Positions 1 through 5,260 of a DNA stretch of 6,904 bases are shown one piece after another; position 1 is the first letter of the stretch, and each line of letters begins with the position of its first letter. Below the pieces are notes generated by a model. It was not told the DNA's origin. It was given only the letters and a program-made list of their open reading frames with translations, and searched no databases. The DNA comes from an uncultured Acidobacteriota bacterium (GTDB lineage: Bacteria; Acidobacteriota; JAAYUB01): contig CALAMB010000422.1 in assembly GCA_937925645.1 (NCBI GenBank), forward strand, positions 1 through 6,904. Reading direction: 5' to 3'. Made by a program: the position numbers and the translations under genes.

Positions 1-2768
1 AAGTAGAACCACTGCAGGTCGGCGTCCGGATCGGCGTAGTCGAACTGCATGATGAAATCGACGAAGGTCGGGTAGCCGGCGTCGTACAGGCCCTTTTCGC
101 TGATGAACAGGTTCGACAGCGTCGGCGGAGTGCTGGGCAGCACCCGGAGCTGGAAGGACCGGTTGAAGGTGCCGGCACTGCCGCTGACGCCGAGATTGAA
201 GTCGATCACCGTGCTGGGGCTCACCGACGCGTCAACCTGGAAGACGTATGGCGACGCGTTGGTCTGGGTGCCGCCGGCGGCAATCGTGCCGTAGGCGCCG
301 GTGGGCGTGGTCACGGTGATGCCGGCGGTGGCGGTGGCGAGCAACGCATTCGTGGAGTTGACCGCCGCGCCGCCGGTGTTTTCCAGCATGACATTCAGGT
401 TGATGGTTTCGCCCGGATCGATGACGCCGTCGTTATTGCCGGCCGAGTCGTCCACCTGGACGGACCGGATGTTGATCATGCCCGTGGCGTCCAGGTTCAC
501 GCCGCCCGTGGCCACAAGGCCGAAGCCCTGGAACGACGCCCCGGCGAAGCCGGGTACGTTGGTACCCATGACCCGGATGGTGTAGGCGCCGGCCGCCGGC
601 GACTTGACCAGGATGCCCTCGACATTGTTGAGGGTGTCGGCGCCGGCGGGATTGACCAGCGACTCTTTCAGGTCGCCGATCAGTTCCAGGTTCCACTGGT
701 TGCCGGCGTAACGGACGCCGCCCGGTCCGATCACCTCGAGGTCGAGGTTGTTGACCAGGGTGATGGCGGCGCTCTCGGAGCCCGGCGGGTCGGTCCAGAC
801 CAGCGTGATCTTCAGCGGCTGGCCCTCCGCGACCTGGACGGGATATTCACGAATGCCGCCGGTGGTCAGACCGTTGGCGTTGGCCACGTCCCACACCAGC
901 AGTTTGCGGGCATCCGCCTTGGCGTTGAAATAGAGGGCGTTGTCCAGCAGCACCCGGCCCCAGCCCTGCCCCACGGCCGGCGCATCTTCCTTGCCCACCC
1001 GGGCAGTGTTGCCGCCGGTCATGTTGGCGCAGGAGTTGATCATCACCGCCTTGAGCAGCGCCGCCGACGGGGTGAACGCGTTGGCCGGGGTCTTGACGCC
1101 CGACGGGTACCACCCCTCGGTGAAGTACTGGCGCGCCAGGGCGCTGAAGCCGGCGGCGGTGGGCGCCGCCATGCTGGTGCCGCTCATGGCGATCGTGCTG
1201 CAGTTGTTGGCGGTGGTTTCGCCGCGGGCCGAGACGATGTAGTCGCCCGGCAACGCCAGGTCCGGCTTGATCCGGCCGTCGGCCGCCGGCCCCTTGGATG
1301 AGAACGAAGCGATGGCGTTGGCGCCGGTGCTGCCGTTGGTGGTGGCCGCCACCGCGATGACGTTTTTCGACGTGCAGAGGTAGTTCAGGGTTTCGGGCGT
1401 GGGGCCGGCGTTGCCGGCGGAGACGACGATGAGGAAGTCTTCGTTGTCCCAGACGAACATGTCGGTGTAGGTGCAGGCGGTGGTGTAGAGGTTGTTCTCG
1501 ACGCCCCAGCTGTTGGAGGCGACATGGACGCCGCTGGCGCGGTCCTGGGCCCACATGTCGTAGAACGGCCAGGGGAAGTAGAGGTAGGGGCTGTCGGACC
1601 GTCCGCCGTCCTGGATGACCAGCTTGGCCAGGGGGGCCATGCCGTCACCCGTGTCGTGACCGGCGCCGGCGGGTGAGGCCAGGTTGTGGTAATCGTCGCC
1701 CGTGGCGGAACCGGCGGTATGGGTGCCGTGGTAGCCGTGGGCGGCGTGGTCGCCGTCCTCGGATCCCGGCAGGATGTTGTACGCGATGAGCTTGCGCTGG
1801 GTGTTGCTCACGGTGAGCACGTTGGGCGGCTCAACGGTCTGGCTGGGGAGAACTCCGCCGCCGGCCGTATGGATGAAGAAGCACGCGTCCTTGTCCAGGC
1901 CGCTGTCGGCGATGGCGATGACCTGGCCCTGGCCGAGGATGCCGTGATCGAAGATGGGCGTCGTCTTGCCGACGGTGTCGCCGCTCTGGCCCATCCAGTA
2001 GGAGTTGTCGTTCAGGGGCCGGTCCAACTCCCGCCGCTCCACCCAGCGGACGTCGTTGAGGCTGAGCACGTGCTCCACGAACGCCGGCAGGATGTCGCGG
2101 GACAGCTCGAAGAGCACGGTGTTGCGCCCGCCCTGTTCGAAGTTGAACCGGCGGTCGCTCACAAAGCGGTTCATCAGGCTCTCGATCCCGCCGGCCAGGT
2201 CGCCGCCGGGGAAGAAGTCCACCGAGAACCGGTGGGTGTCATCCGCCGCCCCGGCAAAGCGGTCGCGCAACTCCGCCGCCAGCGCCGGCGCCACGCGGAA
2301 GCCGGACTGGTAATCGCCGATCCAGCGCACGCCGGCCAGGCGGCTGACTTTGTCGTACTGGTCGCCGGTGAGGCGGACCACCAGGGCGTGGTTCGGGATG
2401 TAGTCGAAGATCCGGGCGCCGGCGGCCTGAAGCGCCTGCCGGTCCGCGGGGCGGATGGGCCCGGCGAACTGAACCAGGTAATACTTGCCGTCGAGCGGCT
2501 GCCCTTTCAGGTAGTCGGGCACCCAGGCGTCGAGGCCGGGCGGCCCGTCCCGCAGCGGGTCGAAGACCGCCGCCTTGAGCAGGACCAGCTCGTCGCGCGC
2601 GGCGGCTTGCGCGAAAAACTGCTGGGGATCGTCTATGGGCTGAGCCGTCCCCGGGAAAAGGACCGGCCGGCCCGCCAGGTTCTGGCCGGCCCACACGCCC
2701 GCTGTTCCCGCCAGCAGGATGACCAGCAGGAATCCGAGCCTGGATCCGGCTCTGTGTGCGCGTATCAT
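1..2768 (-). CDS. Secreted subtilisin-like (S8) serine peptidase, KP-43-like, C-terminus beyond window
   Basis: Secreted endopeptidase, 5'-complete with 922 codons visible and no stop before the left edge. The start is ATG 2768-2766, behind a good Shine-Dalgarno. Residues 1-27 form a signal peptide (Arg-rich start, hydrophobic core 11-24, likely cleavage after VWA). A long pro-region (about 28-265) contains two similar units ending in VRWI (W149) and VRWV (W242). The catalytic domain has Asp288 in IADSGLD, His347 in HGTHTAG, oxyanion Asn453 in VSAGNAG and nucleophile Ser532 in MSGTSMAAP, so it should be active. Residues 640-757 (TLVNNLDLEV, LNNVEG, AGAYTIRV) resemble the beta-barrel after KP-43-type catalytic domains. 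From 764 an Ig/CARDB-like module begins with an acidic DxxGNNDGVIDPGE stretch, and another Ig-like piece (YADPDADL) starts near 871. The Asp-His spacing of 59 residues exceeds the 32 of subtilisin BPN'. Five cysteines lie in the catalytic domain. The frame is continuous. S8 identity is secure; substrate is unknown. It is transcribed divergently from the flavin reductase gene. Confidence 0.96.
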   Translation of the reverse strand, partial: MIRAHRAGSRLGFLLVILLAGTAGVWAGQNLAGRPVLFPGTAQPIDDPQQFFAQAAARDELVLLKAAVFDPLRDGPPGLDAWVPDYLKGQPLDGKYYLVQFAGPIRPADRQALQAAGARIFDYIPNHALVVRLTGDQYDKVSRLAGVRWIGDYQSGFRVAPALAAELRDRFAGAADDTHRFSVDFFPGGDLAGGIESLMNRFVSDRRFNFEQGGRNTVLFELSRDILPAFVEHVLSLNDVRWVERRELDRPLNDNSYWMGQSGDTVGKTTPIFDHGILGQGQVIAIADSGLDKDACFFIHTAGGGVLPSQTVEPPNVLTVSNTQRKLIAYNILPGSEDGDHAAHGYHGTHTAGSATGDDYHNLASPAGAGHDTGDGMAPLAKLVIQDGGRSDSPYLYFPWPFYDMWAQDRASGVHVASNSWGVENNLYTTACTYTDMFVWDNEDFLIVVSAGNAGPTPETLNYLCTSKNVIAVAATTNGSTGANAIASFSSKGPAADGRIKPDLALPGDYIVSARGETTANNCSTIAMSGTSMAAPTAAGFSALARQYFTEGWYPSGVKTPANAFTPSAALLKAVMINSCANMTGGNTARVGKEDAPAVGQGWGRVLLDNALYFNAKADARKLLVWDVANANGLTTGGIREYPVQVAEGQPLKITLVWTDPPGSESAAITLVNNLDLEVIGPGGVRYAGNQWNLELIGDLKESLVNPAGADTLNNVEGILVKSPAAGAYTIRVMGTNVPGFAGASFQGFGLVATGGVNLDATGMINIRSVQVDDSAGNNDGVIDPGETINLNVMLENTGGAAVNSTNALLATATAGITVTTPTGAYGTIAAGGTQTNASPYVFQVDASVSPSTVIDFNLGVSGSAGTFNRSFQLRVLPSTPPTLSNLFISEKGLYDAGYPTFVDFIMQFDYADPDADLQWFY

Positions 2769-2773
2769 GAAGC

Positions 2774-2779
2774 ACCTCC
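2774..2779 (-). promoter_or_regulatory. Ribosome binding site of the S8 peptidase
   Basis: On the minus strand GGAGGT lies 5 bases before the ATG at 2768. This near-perfect Shine-Dalgarno fixes the start, which is also the only one that places the signal peptide at the very N-terminus. Confidence 0.85.
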
Positions 2780-2792
2780 GAAAGGGAATCCG

Positions 2793-2800
2793 TCACGTGA
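2793..2800. repeat. 8-base palindrome in the protease 5' leader
   Basis: TCACGTGA is a perfect palindrome lying between the protease -10 box (2817-2822) and its ribosome binding site, so it falls inside the predicted untranslated leader. It could be a short operator half or chance. The arms do not extend further. No regulator gene is visible nearby. Confidence 0.3.
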
Positions 2801-2816
2801 GCGCAAAGCGGTCAGA

Positions 2817-2822
2817 ATTATA
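2817..2822 (-). promoter_or_regulatory. -10 box of the S8 peptidase promoter
   Basis: The minus strand reads TATAAT, an exact sigma70-type -10 hexamer in otherwise GC-rich DNA. It predicts a transcript start near 2810 and a leader of about 42 bases. At the usual 17-base spacing there is no -35 match; the nearest candidate, TTGCCC (2845-2850), is 22 bases away, which is too far for a standard promoter. Core recognition may therefore need an activator. Confidence 0.6.
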
Positions 2823-2825
2823 GCA

Positions 2826-2837
2826 CGGGGCGCCCCG
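2826..2837. repeat. 12-base perfect palindrome next to the protease -10 box
   Basis: CGGGGCGCCCCG is a perfect inverted repeat starting 4 bases upstream of the protease TATAAT, in the spacer where the -35/-10 interval would lie. A repressor bound here would block the promoter. The sequence is pure G/C, so chance is a real alternative in this genome. Confidence 0.35.
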
Positions 2838-2862
2838 CGCCGACGGGCAAAATCATGCCGTC

Positions 2863-2878
2863 GGAACGGACCGGTTCC
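2863..2878. repeat. Interrupted inverted repeat in the divergent promoter region
   Basis: The arms GGAAC (2863-2867) and GTTCC (2874-2878) flank a 6-base centre, giving a 16-base operator-sized dyad. A second, overlapping pair, CGGAC (2867-2871) and GTCCG (2881-2885), shares it. The dyad ends about 20 bases upstream of the plus-strand TATAAT, overlapping or just upstream of its -35 position, where activator or repressor sites often sit. Confidence 0.35.
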
Positions 2879-2896
2879 CCGTCCGCGACCCGCCTT

Positions 2897-2905
2897 TGGT
2901 ATAAT
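2897..2905 (+). promoter_or_regulatory. Extended -10 promoter of the flavin reductase gene and possibly the downstream genes
   Basis: TGGTATAAT combines a perfect -10 hexamer (2900-2905) with the upstream TG of extended -10 promoters, which tolerate a poor -35. The -35 position reads CCCCGT, a poor match. The predicted start near 2912 gives a leader of about 44 bases before ATG 2956. With no visible terminators downstream, this promoter may also serve the amidase and kinase genes. Confidence 0.65.
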
Positions 2906-2955
2906 ACGGCCAGCATTCGACTCCACTCGACCGCCGGACTGCAGCGAGCGTGACC

Positions 2956-3474
2956 ATGACGCCGGAATTTCGCCCCATCGCCCCCGAGGAGATCCCGGAC
3001 AACCCGTTCCGCCTCATCGGCACTGACTGGATGCTGCTCACCGCCGGCGCGCCGGGCGACTGCAACCCCATGACCGCCAGCTGGGGCGGGGTGGGCGTGC
3101 TCTGGAACCAGCCGGTGGCGTTCTGCTTCGTCCGGCCCGTCCGCCACACCTTTGGCTTCATGGAGCGTCACCCGGCGTACACGCTCTCCTTCTTTGAGGA
3201 GCGCTACCGGCCGGCGCTGGAGCTGTGCGGCACCCGTTCCGGCCGCGACCTCGACAAGGCGGCGGCGGCCGGGCTGACGCCCGTCGCCGGCGCCGGTGGG
3301 GGCGTCGCGTTCGCCGAGGCCCGGCTGGTCATCGAGTGCCGGAAGCTGTACAGTCAGGATCTGGATCCCGCCCGGTTCATCGAGCCGGAACTGGCGGCCC
3401 ACTACCCGGAGCGGGATTACCACCGGTTGTACATCGGCCGGATCACCCACGCCTGGATCCGCACCGGCGGATGA
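2956..3474 (+). CDS. Flavin reductase family protein (flavoredoxin-like, FMN-binding split barrel)
   Basis: A 172-residue soluble protein with no signal peptide, close to the usual single-domain length for this family. Such proteins bind FMN in a split beta-barrel and either reduce flavin with NAD(P)H or shuttle electrons (flavoredoxin). The family is recognised from NPFRLIGTDWMLLTAG (16-31), the flavin-site strand NPMTASWGGVGVLW (37-50) with the conserved TASWGG, then FCFVRPVRHTFGFM, YTLSFFEERY, SGRDLDKAAAAGLTPV, the YSQDLDP segment and a final HRLYIGRI strand. ATG 2956 is chosen. An in-frame GTG at 2950 would add two residues; the Shine-Dalgarno is weak for both (GCGAG just upstream), so the choice is uncertain. 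It is the first plus-strand gene after the divergent promoter. Electron donor, acceptor and physiological role cannot be read from sequence, and no partner monooxygenase is visible. Confidence 0.9.
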   Translation: MTPEFRPIAPEEIPDNPFRLIGTDWMLLTAGAPGDCNPMTASWGGVGVLWNQPVAFCFVRPVRHTFGFMERHPAYTLSFFEERYRPALELCGTRSGRDLDKAAAAGLTPVAGAGGGVAFAEARLVIECRKLYSQDLDPARFIEPELAAHYPERDYHRLYIGRITHAWIRTGG

Positions 3475-3509
3475 CCGGGCGACGGTCGTTCCCGCGCGCG
3501 GCATTTTGT

Positions 3510-3527
3510 GCGCCCGGCGGCGGGCGC
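3510..3527 (+). other. GC hairpin in the flavin reductase-amidase gap
   Basis: GCGCCCG (3510-3516) pairs perfectly with CGGGCGC (3521-3527) around a GCGG loop, giving a strong 7-bp stem in the 70-base gap. No T-tract follows, so it is not a standard intrinsic terminator. It ends 6 bases before the amidase Shine-Dalgarno and could instead modulate translation or stabilise a processed 5' end. Confidence 0.4.
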
Positions 3528-3533
3528 CCAGAC

Positions 3534-3539
3534 AAGGTG
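3534..3539 (+). promoter_or_regulatory. Ribosome binding site of the amidase
   Basis: AAGGTG lies 5 bases before ATG 3545. It supports this start over the much longer in-frame extension, which would overlap the flavin reductase gene and bury the hydrophobic N-terminal segment. Confidence 0.7.
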
Positions 3540-3544
3540 GACAC

Positions 3545-5206
3545 ATGAAACGAAAACTCCTGTGGATCGGCATCGTGGCGCTGGCGCTGGCCCTCGGATT
3601 CGGCAGCGGCTACCTGGCGCACTCTCCAGAGGCACTATCCGATGCGGAGCTGCTGATCCGCTCGGCCCGGGTGCTGTGGGGATTGACTCTCACGCCGCCC
3701 CAGCTCCGGCTCATGGCGGAGGACCTGCAGGAATACCTGCAGGCGTACTCGGCCATCCGGCGGGAGCCCATCCCCAACGACCTGCCGCCGGCCCTGGAGT
3801 TTCACCCCCGCGGCGCCGCCCCGCCCGTTCCGGCAGCCGCCGCCGCCCGGCCGCCGGCGCGCCGGCTCACTCGCCCGACCGACCTCGAGGAGCTGGCCTT
3901 TTACCCGGTCACCGACCTGGCCGAGCTGGTGCGCACCCGGCAGGTCACCTCGACGGAGCTGACCGAGCTGTACCTGGCCCGGCTCAAGCGGCACGATGCA
4001 CAGCTCCACTGCGTGGTCACGCTCACCGAGACGCTGGCGCGGGAGCAGGCCCGACGGGCCGACGCCGAGATCGCCGCGGGGCGCCGGCGCGGTCCTCTGC
4101 ACGGGATTCCGTACGGCGCCAAGGACCTGCTGGCCGTCCCCGGCTATCCCACCACCTGGGGCAGCGCCCCCTATCGCGACCAGGTGCTCGCCGACACGGC
4201 CACCGTGGTGCGGCGCCTGGAAGATGCCGGCGCGGTGCTCGTGGCCAAGCTGACCCTGGGCGAGCTGGCGTGGGGCGACGTCTGGTTCGGCGGCCAGACC
4301 CGCAACCCGTGGAACCCGAAGGAGGGCTCCAGCGGCTCATCGGCCGGCCCGGCGTCGGCCGCGTCAGCCGGCCTGGTGGGCTTCGCCATCGGCACCGAGA
4401 CGTGGGGTTCCATCGTCTCGCCGTGCACGCGCTGCGGCGTGACGGGGCTCCGACCCACGTTCGGCCGCGTCTCCCGGGCGGGCGCCATGGCCCTGAGCTG
4501 GTCCATGGACAAGATCGGCCCCATCGCCCGCACGGCGGAAGACTGCGCCCTGGTCTTCGACGCCATCCGCGGTCCCGATGGACTGGACCCCACCGTCACG
4601 GACGCCCCGTTCCGGCTCCCCGACCGCCGGCTGTTCGCCCAGCTGCGCTTCGGCTATCTCCGGAAGCAGTTCGAGGGCGACTACCCGGCCCGCGCCAACA
4701 ACGCCGCTTCGCTGGAAACCCTGCGGCGACTCGGCGCGCGCCTCGAACCGGTGGAGCTGCCGCCGGGCCCCGTCGATTCGCTGGCCTTCATCCTGAGCGC
4801 CGAGGCGGCGGCGGCCTTCGACGAGCTGACCCGCTCCGGCGGCCTGGACCGCATGGCGCGCCAGACGCGCGACGCGTGGCCCAACGTCTTCCGCTCGGCC
4901 CGGTTCATTCCGGCGGTGGAGTACATCCAGGCCAACCGGCTGCGGACGCGGCTCATCGCGGACACCAACGCCCTGTTCGAGCGCGTCGACGTGCTGGTGG
5001 CGCCGGCTTTCGAGGGCGACACGCTCCTCCTGACCAACCTCACCGGCCACCCCTGCGTGGTGGTGCCCGACGGGCTGGACGCGAAGGGCGCGCCCACCAG
5101 CATCACCTTCATCGGCCGGCTCTTTGACGAGAGCGCCATCCTGGCCGCCGCCGCGGCGTTCCAGGACGGCGGGCCGTTTGCGGGCCGGCGTCCGCCCGGC
5201 TTCTGA
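3545..5206 (+). CDS. Exported or membrane-anchored amidase (amidase signature family)
   Basis: A 553-residue amide hydrolase (R-CO-NH2 to acid plus ammonia, or a related amide). Residues 1-4 are MKRK and 5-25 are strongly hydrophobic: a signal peptide or membrane anchor placing the enzyme outside the cytoplasm. Residues 30-86 are a mostly helical region seen ahead of other secreted amidases, then a Pro/Ala/Arg-rich linker (about 89-106). The amidase domain (about 121-545) has the Lys-cisSer-Ser triad: Lys193 in YGAKDLLAVPG, Ser265 in SGSSAGPA and nucleophile Ser289 in GTETWGSIVSP. The 24-residue Ser-Ser spacing matches the family. The usual GGSSGGSA is altered around the cis-Ser, and a Trp replaces the first Gly of the usual GGS at the nucleophile. 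TNLTGHP (497-503) is the late family motif. The signal/anchor and absence of gatB/gatC neighbours argue against GatA. Substrate is unknown. It lies 70 bases after the flavin reductase gene and 53 before the kinase. Confidence 0.93.
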   Translation: MKRKLLWIGIVALALALGFGSGYLAHSPEALSDAELLIRSARVLWGLTLTPPQLRLMAEDLQEYLQAYSAIRREPIPNDLPPALEFHPRGAAPPVPAAAAARPPARRLTRPTDLEELAFYPVTDLAELVRTRQVTSTELTELYLARLKRHDAQLHCVVTLTETLAREQARRADAEIAAGRRRGPLHGIPYGAKDLLAVPGYPTTWGSAPYRDQVLADTATVVRRLEDAGAVLVAKLTLGELAWGDVWFGGQTRNPWNPKEGSSGSSAGPASAASAGLVGFAIGTETWGSIVSPCTRCGVTGLRPTFGRVSRAGAMALSWSMDKIGPIARTAEDCALVFDAIRGPDGLDPTVTDAPFRLPDRRLFAQLRFGYLRKQFEGDYPARANNAASLETLRRLGARLEPVELPPGPVDSLAFILSAEAAAAFDELTRSGGLDRMARQTRDAWPNVFRSARFIPAVEYIQANRLRTRLIADTNALFERVDVLVAPAFEGDTLLLTNLTGHPCVVVPDGLDAKGAPTSITFIGRLFDESAILAAAAAFQDGGPFAGRRPPGF

Positions 5207-5230
5207 CGGGACATCCGGGAGCAGGCGGTC

Positions 5231-5260
5231 ATGAACGGAGACAGGAGACAGTCGGTTTGA
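5231..5260 (+). CDS. Possible 9-codon leader ORF overlapping the kinase start
   Basis: ATG 5231 opens a nine-residue frame (MNGDRRQSV) ending in TGA 5258-5260, whose last base is the A of the kinase ATG (TGATG overlap). A GGGAG (5217-5221) lies 9 bases before it, a reasonable ribosome binding site. Such an arrangement can couple translation so that ribosomes finishing the leader restart on the kinase. The peptide matches no known attenuator pattern (no regulatory codon run). The ORF is so short that chance is a strong alternative. Confidence 0.3.
   Translation: MNGDRRQSV
5237..5250 (+). repeat. Tandem GGAGACA repeat carrying two Shine-Dalgarno-like cores before the kinase
   Basis: Two perfect head-to-tail copies of GGAGACA lie directly upstream of the kinase gene. 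Each holds a GGAG core, ending 19 and 12 bases before ATG 5260. The second (AGGAG 5243-5247) is the probable kinase ribosome binding site, though its spacing is long. It would sit better (9 bases) for an in-frame TTG at 5257. Confidence 0.6.

Noticed and set aside
847..1554. A 235-codon minus-strand frame inside the protease
   Set aside because: It is on the same strand but out of frame with the protease, has His/Arg/Gln-rich low complexity, and covers the Asn453 and Ser532 region of the real gene.
2239..2796. A minus-strand 185-codon frame starting upstream of the protease ATG
   Set aside because: It is a different frame from the protease, Arg/Gly/Pro-rich, without a ribosome site at its start. 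The overlapping protease frame has the signal peptide and Shine-Dalgarno.
1686..3026. A 446-codon plus-strand open frame antisense to the protease
   Set aside because: It lies opposite the S8 peptidase, whose motifs are unmistakable, and its translation is low-complexity Ala/Gly/Val/Arg with no domain. It also crosses the divergent promoter region. It is a GC-driven shadow.
3296..3544. N-terminal extension of the amidase by 83 residues
   Set aside because: The frame is open, but it overlaps the flavin reductase coding region and would bury the signal/anchor segment; ATG 3545 has a proper ribosome site.
3724..3743. Two CCTGCAGG palindromes 12 bases apart in the amidase gene
   Set aside because: They encode the repeated Leu-Gln of a helical segment (LQEYLQ) within a coding region; most likely chance codon use.
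3508..5127. A 539-codon plus-strand frame overlapping the amidase
   Set aside because: It is an alternate frame of the amidase gene, very rich in Arg/Gly/Ala/Pro; the amidase frame carries all the family motifs.
3545..5206. Assignment as GatA (Asp/Glu-tRNA amidotransferase subunit A)
   Set aside because: The family motifs are shared, but there is an N-terminal signal/anchor and helical extension, atypical Ser motifs, and no gatB or gatC nearby.
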